DNA from: Erysipelotrichaceae bacterium
Lineage (GTDB): Bacteria; Bacillota_I; Bacilli_A; Erysipelotrichales; Erysipelotrichaceae
DNA: 34,091 nucleotides
Reading direction: 5' to 3'
Assembly: GCA_017533785.1 (NCBI GenBank)
Contig: JAFWII010000005.1
Span: forward strand, 1-34,091
The position numbers and the translations under genes are program-made. The notes under the pieces were generated by a model. It had not been told where the DNA came from. It saw only the letters and a program-made list of their open reading frames with translations, and searched no databases. Positions within the stretch are counted from its first letter, which is position 1. Each line of letters starts with the position of its first letter. Positions 18,171 through 24,008 of the stretch are shown one piece after another.

Positions 18171-18243
18171 TGTTTTTCCTCCTAATGCAATTATCCGGAA
18201 TTCGCATTTTCTTCCGATAGTTTTCCTTATTTATATATAAGGA
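18171..18243 (-). promoter_or_regulatory. Structured intercistronic segment between rplW and rplB
   Basis: Directly after the rplW stop there is a perfect 6-bp hairpin (CCTTAT / ATAAGG, 18225-18242, six-base loop), followed by a weaker bulged one (ATCGGAA / TTCCGGAT, ~18194-18218). No T-run follows either, so they do not look like terminators. They may be a protein-binding, attenuation or RNA-processing site. Confidence 0.35.
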
Positions 18244-18534
18244 TTATTTGTCGCCCAGGATCGTGATGCTGGAACCCGGAGCTAATTTAATGTAGGCCTT
18301 CTTGAAGGCATGAGTCTTACCGGTATAACGTCCGACTCTCTTTGTCTTGGACTTTGTGTTAACGATGTTAACGCTCTCGACCTTGACGTTGTAGATCTCT
18401 TCGATCGCCTGCTTGACATGGATCTTGTTCATGCTCTTTTCGACTTCGAAGACGACAGTGTTGTTTTCTTCCTGGATCTTTAAGCTCTTTTCGGTAACGA
18501 CAGGCTTAATGATCAGTTCTTTTGCGTTACTCAT
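18244..18534 (-). CDS. rplW: 50S ribosomal protein L23
   Basis: 96 residues. IIKPVVTEKSLKIQEENNTVVFEV and VKVESVNIVNTKSKTKRVGRYTG are typical. L23 is the exit-site docking point for trigger factor and SRP. Its ATG overlaps the rplD stop by one base (TAATG). Confidence 0.98.
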   Translation of the reverse strand: MSNAKELIIKPVVTEKSLKIQEENNTVVFEVEKSMNKIHVKQAIEEIYNVKVESVNIVNTKSKTKRVGRYTGKTHAFKKAYIKLAPGSSITILGDK

Positions 18535-19163
18535 TAGGCCAGTACCTCCCCTAATTTCTTACCGGCTGCTTCTGTGACAACCAGTTTCTTTGCGTTCATC
18601 AGATCGAAGATGTTTAAGCCTTCAACGGTAACCATCTCAACTTTCGGCAGGTTGCGGGAAGCAAGATATGCATTCTCGAAATCTTCTTCAGCATCGATGA
18701 CGAACAGGACTTTCTGATCAAGATTGAAGGTATCGAGCAGCTTGACGAATTCCTTTGTCTTTGCGTTCTCGAATGTCAATCCGTTCAGGACGGTGATGTT
18801 CTCTTCCTTGGCTTTCAGACTTAAACCGCTCTTTAACGCGAGTCTGCGAACCTTACGGTTGAGCTTGAATGTGTAGCTGCGCGGTGTCGGACCGAACGGG
18901 ATGCCGCCGTGTCTCCACTGAGTAGCTCTGGTTGAACCCTGACGAGCGCGGCCTGTGCCTTTCTGACGATACGGTTTCTTGCCGCCGCCGGAAACTTCGC
19001 CTCTGCTCTTCGTGTCATGCGTACCCTGACGCCAGGAAGCCTGCTGTAACAGGACTGCGTCGAAGATCGCCTGATCATTCGGTTCGATTCCGAATACGCT
19101 GTCGGCTAATTCAACTTCTCCAACCTTTTTGGCTGTGAGATCAAATACATCATATTTTGCCAT
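18534..19163 (-). CDS. rplD: 50S ribosomal protein L4
   Basis: 209 residues. The long loop that reaches into the exit tunnel contains RGEVSGGGKKPYRQKGTGRARQGSTRATQWRHGGIPFGP-type sequence, clearly present. In enterobacteria L4 also represses the S10 operon through its leader. Whether that holds here is unknown, although the leader before rpsJ is structured. It lies three bases after rplC. Confidence 0.98.
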   Translation of the reverse strand: MAKYDVFDLTAKKVGEVELADSVFGIEPNDQAIFDAVLLQQASWRQGTHDTKSRGEVSGGGKKPYRQKGTGRARQGSTRATQWRHGGIPFGPTPRSYTFKLNRKVRRLALKSGLSLKAKEENITVLNGLTFENAKTKEFVKLLDTFNLDQKVLFVIDAEEDFENAYLASRNLPKVEMVTVEGLNIFDLMNAKKLVVTEAAGKKLGEVLA

Positions 19164-19166
19164 GAA

Positions 19167-19859
19167 TTAAGCCTCCTTCTCTTCAGCCGGGGCTCTGTCG
19201 AGCAGTTCCTTGGCTGCGACGTGTTTAACAGGTTTAGCAGTTGTCTTGATCATGACCATACCCTTCTTCGGTCCGGGAACGTTTCCCTTTACGAGGATGT
19301 AGTTCTGATCTGCATCGACCTTGATGACCTCCAGGTTCTGATTGGTGGTTGTGTATACACCATCATGGCCCGGCATCGGTGTGTTCTTTTCGATACGGCC
19401 GTTGTTACGTCCGGTCGAAGCCAGAGAACCGATGTGACGGATGTTCTTAGATCCACCGTGGGAGACCGGTCCGCGATGCGCGTTGTAGCGGGCGATCGTA
19501 CCGGTGTAGCCATGGCCTTTGCTGATGCCTGTTACATCGACGATGTCACCAGCGGAAAAGAGATCAACTTTAACTTCCTGGCCAACTTCGAGATTCATCA
19601 TTTCATCAGCTCTGATTTCTCTGATGAAACGTTTCGGACTGACACCTGCTTTTTTGATGTGGCCAAGGACCGGCTTGCTCAGACGGTTTTCTTTGATGTC
19701 TTCAAAGCCGAGCTGGATCGCATCATAGCCATCAGTCTTTACTTCTTTCTTCTGCAGTACGACGTTCGGTTCGCATTCGATAACAGTGACCGGGATTAAG
19801 GTACCGTTGTTAGCGAACACCTGAGTCATACCGAGTTTTCTACCAAGTATTCCTTTCAT
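19167..19859 (-). CDS. rplC: 50S ribosomal protein L3
   Basis: 230 residues, slightly long at the C-terminus. MKGILGRKLGMTQVF, HRGPVSHGGSKNIRHIGSLASTG and MPGHDGVYTTTNQN are diagnostic. L3 nucleates 50S assembly, and its loop approaches the A-site side of the peptidyl transferase centre. It starts 19 bases after rpsJ with AAGGTGA as its ribosome binding site. Confidence 0.98.
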   Translation of the reverse strand: MKGILGRKLGMTQVFANNGTLIPVTVIECEPNVVLQKKEVKTDGYDAIQLGFEDIKENRLSKPVLGHIKKAGVSPKRFIREIRADEMMNLEVGQEVKVDLFSAGDIVDVTGISKGHGYTGTIARYNAHRGPVSHGGSKNIRHIGSLASTGRNNGRIEKNTPMPGHDGVYTTTNQNLEVIKVDADQNYILVKGNVPGPKKGMVMIKTTAKPVKHVAAKELLDRAPAEEKEA

Positions 19860-19878
19860 GATGTCACCTTTCTAACTC

Positions 19879-20190
19879 TTACAATTTGATTTCGATATCA
19901 ACGCCGCTCGGGAGCTCAAGACGGGTTAAGGCATCTACTGTCTTGGCGCTCGGGCCGATGATCTCGATCAGACGCTTGTGCGTACGAATTTCGAACTGTT
20001 CACGCGAATCTTTGTATTTGTGCGGTGAACGTAAGATGGTAACGATCTGCTTTTCAGTCGGGAGCGGGATCGGTCCGATGACCTTTTTGACGCCGCCGTC
20101 TTCCGCTGCTCTGACGATTTTTTCAGTCGCAACATCAAGAGAACGATGTTCGTAAGCTTTTAATTTGATTCTTACGTTATTCTTTGCCAT
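19879..20190 (-). CDS. rpsJ: 30S ribosomal protein S10
   Basis: 103 residues from the ATG at 20188-20190 ([15 protein letters not shown]). AAGGAGG eight bases upstream selects this start over an ATG six codons earlier, which would contain the ribosome binding site. [35 protein letters not shown] is the typical core. S10 acts in the 30S head and also as NusE in antitermination. It is the first gene of the ribosomal cluster. Confidence 0.97.
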   Translation of the reverse strand: MAKNNVRIKLKAYEHRSLDVATEKIVRAAEDGGVKKVIGPIPLPTEKQIVTILRSPHKYKDSREQFEIRTHKRLIEIIGPSAKTVDALTRLELPSGVDIEIKL

Positions 20191-20214
20191 GAAATCTTCC
20201 TCCTTCATTTCATC

Positions 20215-20232
20215 TATCGAATCGCTTCGATA
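20215..20232 (-). promoter_or_regulatory. Hairpin just before the rpsJ ribosome binding site
   Basis: A perfect 7-bp stem (TATCGAA / TTCGATA) with a four-base loop ends about ten bases before the AAGGAGG of rpsJ. No T-run follows, so it could gate translation rather than end transcription. Confidence 0.4.
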
Positions 20233-20252
20233 ACTCGCTCCATGTGAATTCC

Positions 20253-20290
20253 CCGGTTATCACGCAGTCACACAGGTATCGGCGTGCCGG
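20253..20290 (-). promoter_or_regulatory. Structured 5' leader of the S10 cluster
   Basis: In the transcript the arms CCGG-CACGC and GCGTG-ATAA-CCGG can pair, giving a 5-bp and a 4-bp helix with a four-base bulge and a 16-base loop. This sits about 30 bases after the predicted transcription start. It is a candidate autoregulatory site for a cluster protein such as L4. The pairing was read by eye. Confidence 0.4.
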
Positions 20291-20321
20291 CAACCTCCCA
20301 TATCTTCGCGAGCGCTTGATT

Positions 20322-20350
20322 ATTATATGCAAATCGGTGTTGAATTTCAA
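20322..20350 (-). promoter_or_regulatory. Main promoter of the S10-spc-alpha cluster
   Basis: TTGAAA (20345-20350) and TATAAT (20322-20327) are separated by exactly 17 bases, a near-consensus sigma-A promoter. A/T tracts upstream (~20355-20395) resemble an UP element. Transcription would start near 20315, giving a leader of about 125 bases before rpsJ. No other promoter of this quality was seen for the next 14 kb. Confidence 0.85.
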
Positions 20351-20468
20351 GTTAAAAATGCAAGAAAATACGCTTTTTTAGCCACTTTTTTAAATATCAA
20401 ATGAACAACGGCTATCGGCGTTTCTTTTTTTGACCAAAAATCCTTCTTTGCCGGTGCCGAAAACGAAA

Positions 20469-20493
20469 AAAACAGCGATTATTCCGCTGTTTT
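20469..20493 (-). terminator. Terminator after the PfkB-like gene
   Basis: AAAACAGCG / CGCTGTTTT forms a 9-bp stem with a 7-base loop. In minus-strand sense it is followed by a T-run. It insulates the S10 promoter region, which otherwise (20351-20468) holds only A/T-rich sequence. Confidence 0.8.
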
Positions 20494-20518
20494 ATTTCCC
20501 AAGAAATGATGAAACTGG

Positions 20519-21367
20519 TCAGAAATTGATCAAAACTGCCGCCGCTTTCAGGAAACCGAAACGGTTTGCCTTGCGATCGTCTGCAATGAGCGACAGATAT
20601 GCCGCCAAAAAGTCGTTTTCCCTGCCTTTCATGAGCGGAACGCGTTCATGAAGGTCGTCACGGCAGTAAAGATGTATGTAACCGTCTTCTTCCACCAGGA
20701 TCTCTCTGAGCTCATTATTTTCACGGAACAGCATATCGCAGGCGAAATCCGGCGCCCAGAGCCCGGTAAGATACTTCAGCTGATTCTCGTTGAGGAAGAA
20801 AAGGTCAGTCACATTCAATACCGAACGGATCAGATCCCGGTCCTTCTTGTTTTTCAGGACGAGATCATTGGCGAGCGAGAATGCACGGAAGGCGTCCATC
20901 TTGTATGACCAGCTCAGGATCGAAGATAAAGCGCGGTAATTGTCCGAAAGAACACTGTAGGAATCAAAGTGCAGCAGCGATACGTTTTCCAGAACCCGCA
21001 GCCCGATCTCACGGCTCTGCAGATTCAGGTCAGCACCTCTGGTCAGGTACTGTTTCTCCGCAACATTCCCCTCTTCATCGAGCGCAGTAAAAGAAACCGT
21101 CGTGTCTTTATCGTTGTCGATATACAGGAAATGGGTATCGACGTTCTCCTTCTGCAGATAACTGCGGATCAGTTTTCCGAAACGGTCGTTGCCGACCTTG
21201 CTTAAAAGAGCGCAGTTACCGGTGCGTCTGGCGATCTTAACAGCCAGTTCCGCTTCTCCGGCAAGGCGCTTCTTATACTCTCTGACCTCGCTTAAAGGCA
21301 ATCCTTTTTGCTGGGAGAGAAAATCGACAGATGCTTCACCAATGCAGAGGATATGCTTGCTGCTCAT
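20519..21367 (-). CDS. PfkB/ribokinase-fold protein, probably catalytically degenerate
   Basis: 282 residues, a little short for the family. The N-terminus (ILCIGEASVDFL) and the distance between the two signature regions fit PfkB sugar/nucleoside kinases. The first signature, normally GGxxxN, reads AGEAELAV, so the substrate-binding Asn is gone. The second, normally DTxGAGDxF, reads KGRENDFLAAY: the anion-hole glycines are lost and the catalytic Asp position holds Asn251 (Asp252 is one residue off). This suggests a non-kinase role, perhaps binding or regulatory. I chose the ATG at 21367; a TTG at 21385 is possible. There is no Shine-Dalgarno, and TATACT sits six bases upstream. It follows the OsmC-like gene by 40 bases. 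Confidence 0.8.
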   Translation of the reverse strand: MSSKHILCIGEASVDFLSQQKGLPLSEVREYKKRLAGEAELAVKIARRTGNCALLSKVGNDRFGKLIRSYLQKENVDTHFLYIDNDKDTTVSFTALDEEGNVAEKQYLTRGADLNLQSREIGLRVLENVSLLHFDSYSVLSDNYRALSSILSWSYKMDAFRAFSLANDLVLKNKKDRDLIRSVLNVTDLFFLNENQLKYLTGLWAPDFACDMLFRENNELREILVEEDGYIHLYCRDDLHERVPLMKGRENDFLAAYLSLIADDRKANRFGFLKAAAVLINF

Positions 21368-21373
21368 ATTTTT

Positions 21374-21379
21374 AGTATA
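21374..21379 (-). promoter_or_regulatory. Possible -10 box for a leaderless PfkB-like transcript
   Basis: TATACT on the minus strand, six bases before the ATG at 21367. No Shine-Dalgarno and no clear -35 hexamer are present. Confidence 0.4.
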
Positions 21380-21407
21380 GCGCAAAACCCGCTAAAAGGG
21401 GCTGTCT

Positions 21408-21848
21408 TTAACAGGAGCCTCCCTTTAGATCGCAGGCAATATCGTCAGTGTAAATGATCGGATCTTTGCTGAGTCTTTCGACTTTTTCAAACGTGACTTC
21501 GACCTTTGCGACCTGGCGCAGTGTCTCCAGCATGCTGCAGGCTTTTTCCGCGACCCGGACGACCGTTTTCAGTTCATCTTCCGAAGCATCCGAAACGATC
21601 TTTGCGTGGATCGCGAAATGTTCCAGAGTGGTCGGGATCACTGTGCGTTTTTCACCGCTTACTTCCAGTTCCGCTGCTTCGATCTCAACACCGAATTTCG
21701 GGGCATTCGTCAGCAAAGTGGAATAAAAACAGGATGCCGCCGCGGTAAAGGTAAAATCATATGGCTTGGCGCCGTTGACGCCGATGCGGATATTCTGGTC
21801 GCCGATATTGACCAGACCGTTGAAACCGTCTTCAAAACAGATCTTCAT
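21408..21848 (-). CDS. OsmC-like protein
   Basis: 146 residues from the ATG at 21848 (MKICFEDG), chosen because AAGGAG lies ten bases upstream; longer frames lack a ribosome binding site. The OsmC fold is suggested by the N-terminal beta sheet, the helix with the first conserved cysteine (TAAASCFYSTLL, Cys40) and the second cysteine in EKACSML (Cys104). In OsmC/Ohr proteins this Cys pair reduces organic peroxides. The YhfA-type subgroup is less well understood, and I cannot say which applies. It is divergent from ung (58 bases) and upstream of the PfkB-like gene, with which it may be co-transcribed. Confidence 0.85.
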   Translation of the reverse strand: MKICFEDGFNGLVNIGDQNIRIGVNGAKPYDFTFTAAASCFYSTLLTNAPKFGVEIEAAELEVSGEKRTVIPTTLEHFAIHAKIVSDASEDELKTVVRVAEKACSMLETLRQVAKVEVTFEKVERLSKDPIIYTDDIACDLKGGSC

Positions 21849-21892
21849 ATTCAGACGTCTCCTTCTTGCTTTTATGATATCGCAAAATCCCC

Positions 21893-21898
21893 TATAAT
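21893..21898 (+). promoter_or_regulatory. -10 box of ung within a near-palindrome
   Basis: TATAAT lies eight bases before the ung ATG. It is framed by CCCC and GGGG (21889-21903), with partial symmetry extending outward (CGCA ... TGCG, 21881-21911). The symmetry may mark an operator shared with the divergent OsmC-like gene. Confidence 0.5.
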
Positions 21899-21906
21899 TG
21901 GGGTAT

Positions 21907-22575
21907 ATGCGTATCATTGGAAATGACTGGGATGATGTCCTGCAATCGGAATTCAACGCCCCGTATTATCAGCAGCTAAGAGCCTTTCTTGATGAGGAAT
22001 ACCGTACCAGAACGGTCTTCCCTCCGGCAAGATATCTTTATAACGCGCTGCGCCGAACTTCCTATTCCGCGACCAAGGTCGTGATCCTCGGCCAGGATCC
22101 CTACCATGAAAAAGGACAGGCGATGGGTCTCTCCTTCTCCGTTCCCAAAGGTGTGTCTGTGCCGCCCTCGCTGATCAACATCTATAAAGAACTTGCTTCC
22201 GACTGCGGCTGCCGGATCCCGGATCATGGGGACCTTACCTACTGGGCTGACCAGGGCGTACTGCTCCTGAATACGGTTCTGACCGTCCGGGAAGGACAGG
22301 CTTTTTCCCACGCCAAACACGGCTGGGAAACGCTGACCGATCACATCATCGAACAATTGGACAAAAAGGATGCACCGCTCGTTTTCCTGCTCTGGGGCCG
22401 TCCGGCAAGAGAAAAGAAAAAGCTTCTCAGTAACGGGAAGCATCTGATCCTGGAGAGTCCGCATCCAAGTCCTCTCTCAGCACATTACGGTTTCTTCGGC
22501 AATCATCATTTTTCAAAAACAAATCAGTATCTGACCGAAAACGGCCTGTCGCCGATCGACTGGCAGATCCGCTGA
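21907..22575 (+). CDS. ung: Uracil-DNA glycosylase, family 1
   Basis: 222 residues from the ATG at 21907 (MRIIGNDWDDVLQ). It removes uracil from DNA as the first step of base excision repair. The water-activating motif GQDPYH (Asp64), the S-F-S-V-P and L-L-N-T-V-L-T-V-R blocks, and the C-terminal HPSPLSAHYGFFGNHHFSKTN (His186) are all intact. A TTG at 21898 is possible but overlaps the TATAAT. There is no Shine-Dalgarno, so the transcript may be leaderless. The gene ends at a shared terminator with queT. Confidence 0.96.
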   Translation: MRIIGNDWDDVLQSEFNAPYYQQLRAFLDEEYRTRTVFPPARYLYNALRRTSYSATKVVILGQDPYHEKGQAMGLSFSVPKGVSVPPSLINIYKELASDCGCRIPDHGDLTYWADQGVLLLNTVLTVREGQAFSHAKHGWETLTDHIIEQLDKKDAPLVFLLWGRPAREKKKLLSNGKHLILESPHPSPLSAHYGFFGNHHFSKTNQYLTENGLSPIDWQIR

Positions 22576-22592
22576 ACTGTTTCAGACAAGAA

Positions 22593-22616
22593 AAAAAGAT
22601 CGTCAACGATCTTTTT
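22593..22616. terminator. Bidirectional terminator between ung and queT
   Basis: AAAAAGATCG / CGATCTTTTT pairs over 10 bp with a TCAA loop. It serves both convergent genes and overlaps the queT stop codon. Confidence 0.9.
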
Positions 22617-23121
22617 ATTCTGTGAACAGCTTTGTTTTGGAAAGCAGTCCGATCAGCAGATACCCGACCGCGACTGCAACCAGTTCGCCGATTGCGACTT
22701 CCGCACCGAAGATCAGTGTTCCCCAAACGACGTTTTCCGGCATCAGCAGAAAGGCAAGTTCCGCACCGACGAAAAAGAAGTTCAGGACGACCGGAGCCAG
22801 GATCGAGATCAGCGGCAGACCGGCGACTTTTTTGTTGCGGCAGCGCCAGGTGATAATTGCCGCGATAAGCGTCGCTGCGGTGCCGATCACCGCATCAAGC
22901 AGACCGGTCGGATTGAATCCCATCAGCGCACCGATCAGGTTCGTCAGGAAGCACCCCAGGGTAACGCCTGCGATCGCCGGCTGGTAGATCAGCGGAAGAA
23001 GCGTCAGCGCTTCCGCAAATCTTACCTGAATGTTGCCGAATGAGAGCGGCGCAAGCACGAGCGAGATAACGGTATAGACCGCCGCGATGAGAGCGACTCT
23101 TGTCAGAGTCTTGGTGTTCAT
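22615..23121 (-). CDS. queT: QueT, queuosine-precursor ECF transporter S component
   Basis: 168 residues, mostly hydrophobic with five or six predicted helices. It belongs to the QueT family (PF06177) by the N-terminal TRVALIAAVYTVISLVLAP and the conserved QVRFAEALTLLPLIY and NLIGALMG blocks. The S component captures preQ1 or a related base and works with a shared ECF energizing module encoded elsewhere. The preQ1 riboswitch before it gives independent support for this substrate. AAGGAGG lies eight bases before the ATG. Confidence 0.93.
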   Translation of the reverse strand: MNTKTLTRVALIAAVYTVISLVLAPLSFGNIQVRFAEALTLLPLIYQPAIAGVTLGCFLTNLIGALMGFNPTGLLDAVIGTAATLIAAIITWRCRNKKVAGLPLISILAPVVLNFFFVGAELAFLLMPENVVWGTLIFGAEVAIGELVAVAVGYLLIGLLSKTKLFTE

Positions 23122-23129
23122 AGTGTTTT

Positions 23130-23169
23130 CCTCCTTATTTTGTTTAACGTCAGGTTGCTGCCACTGACG
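23130..23169 (-). promoter_or_regulatory. Class-I preQ1 riboswitch controlling queT
   Basis: In the transcript a 6-bp stem (CGTCAG at 23164-23169, CTGACG at 23148-23153) closes a ten-base loop TGGCAGCAAC. The A-rich tail TTAAACAAAATAAGG then runs into the Shine-Dalgarno AAGGAGG. Stem, loop length and tail closely match the known Thermoanaerobacter tengcongensis preQ1-I aptamer (loop UCGCAGUAAC, tail UUAACAAAACAAGG), as recalled. The ribosome binding site lies within the pseudoknot tail, so control should be translational. Confidence 0.9.
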
Positions 23170-23191
23170 GCGGGATTACCCACAGATATGT

Positions 23192-23220
23192 ATTCTATAC
23201 GAACCAGCTGATATCAGCAA
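23192..23220 (-). promoter_or_regulatory. queT promoter
   Basis: TTGCTG (23215-23220) and TAGAAT (23192-23197) with a 17-base spacer. The start would be near 23185, about 16 bases before the aptamer. Confidence 0.6.
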
Positions 23221-23245
23221 GACCAAAAACCACACTGCAAAAAGA

Positions 23246-23269
23246 AAAAGAGATCTGCCGATCTCTTTT
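23246..23269 (-). terminator. Terminator after the MarR-type gene
   Basis: AAAAGAGATC / GATCTCTTTT, a 10-bp stem with a four-base loop, followed on the minus strand by a T-rich run. Confidence 0.88.
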
Positions 23270-23303
23270 CCGGGTGGAAACTCATTCAATACGATAAAAG
23301 TGA

Positions 23304-23843
23304 TTACTCGTTTTCCGGTTTTTCGCTGAGGTCCAGTTTGCTCAGAAGCTGAAGCAGCTGTTTCTTTTCTTCCTCATCAAGAGCGGCAAAGATCTTCACA
23401 CAGCGCTGGCGGTGTTCATCTTTGACTTCGTAGGCTCTTGCCTTTCCTTTCTCTGTCAGAACGATCAGAGTCGAACGTTTATCTTCCGGATTGACGATAC
23501 GTTCAACATAGCGATCCGCTTCCAGCTTATCGATCAGTTCTGATAAAGAAGAAGGATTTACGTGGATCTGCTCCAGGATCTCTTTCTGGCTCATGCCGTT
23601 TTCGCTGTTCTCCAGAATGATCCCCAGGATCCGTTCACGCTGAAAGTGGTGAGGATGGCGTGCTTTCATGCCTTCCGGTCTTCCCTGCATTCCCTCAACC
23701 GGTCCCCGGCAGTGTCTGCCCGGGCCTTCAGGACGGAAACCTTCAGCACGGTGCATCTTTCTGAACATATGGAATCCGCGGTGATGCGGGCGGACTGTCT
23801 GGATCAATTTGTCGAATAAAAGTTCATCTAAAGTCTTTTCCAT
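23304..23843 (-). CDS. MarR-family transcriptional regulator with His/Arg-rich N-terminal segment
   Basis: 179 residues. The winged helix-turn-helix is clear in the C-terminal half: MSQKEILEQIHVNPSSLSELIDKLE as the HTH (~93-117) and RIVNPEDKRSTLIVLTEKGK as the wing (~122-143). Residues ~18-72, where MarR proteins normally have dimerisation helices, are rich in His, Arg, Gly and Pro (HHRGFHMFRKMHR, HCRGP, ARHPHHF). That could bind a metal, but this is inference. AGGAGG lies eight bases before the ATG. Its promoter carries two matching inverted sites, so it very likely represses itself. No transporter or enzyme is co-transcribed. Confidence 0.88.
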   Translation of the reverse strand: MEKTLDELLFDKLIQTVRPHHRGFHMFRKMHRAEGFRPEGPGRHCRGPVEGMQGRPEGMKARHPHHFQRERILGIILENSENGMSQKEILEQIHVNPSSLSELIDKLEADRYVERIVNPEDKRSTLIVLTEKGKARAYEVKDEHRQRCVKIFAALDEEEKKQLLQLLSKLDLSEKPENE

Positions 23844-23869
23844 GCATCTTACCTCCTTTGCATATTTAT

Positions 23870-23930
23870 TTTGGTACCGAAGTTAATATACGAAAAAGAA
23901 AAACAGTTGTCAATATATTTCGGTACCAAA
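23870..23930 (-). promoter_or_regulatory. MarR-type gene promoter with paired operators
   Basis: TTGACA (23908-23913) and TATATT (23885-23890) are 17 bases apart. TTTGGTACCGAA (23870-23881) lies just downstream of the -10, and its exact reverse complement TTCGGTACCAAA (23919-23930) just upstream of the -35. Each contains the palindrome GGTACC; the centres are 49 bp apart. This layout suits repression by two bound dimers. Confidence 0.85.
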
Positions 23931-23955
23931 TTATTATTTCTGCTTTTTCAATGAA

Positions 23956-23988
23956 AAAAGACCGCCGGATCTTTCCGGCTGGTCTTTT
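23956..23988 (-). terminator. Terminator after the DUF885 lipoprotein gene
   Basis: AAAAGACC-GCCGG / CCGGC-T-GGTCTTTT forms a 13-bp stem with one bulged base and a six-base loop. Minus-strand T-run follows. Confidence 0.88.
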
Positions 23989-24008
23989 GGTCATTACTGT
24001 GATTTCTG

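Noticed and set aside
20215..20232. The hairpin before rpsJ as a transcription terminator
   Set aside because: No T-run follows it on the minus strand; it is listed instead as a possible leader element.
21408..21956. Longer form of the OsmC-like protein starting near 21956
   Set aside because: It would cross the ung promoter and start codon. The ATG at 21848 has a good AAGGAG and the expected OsmC length.
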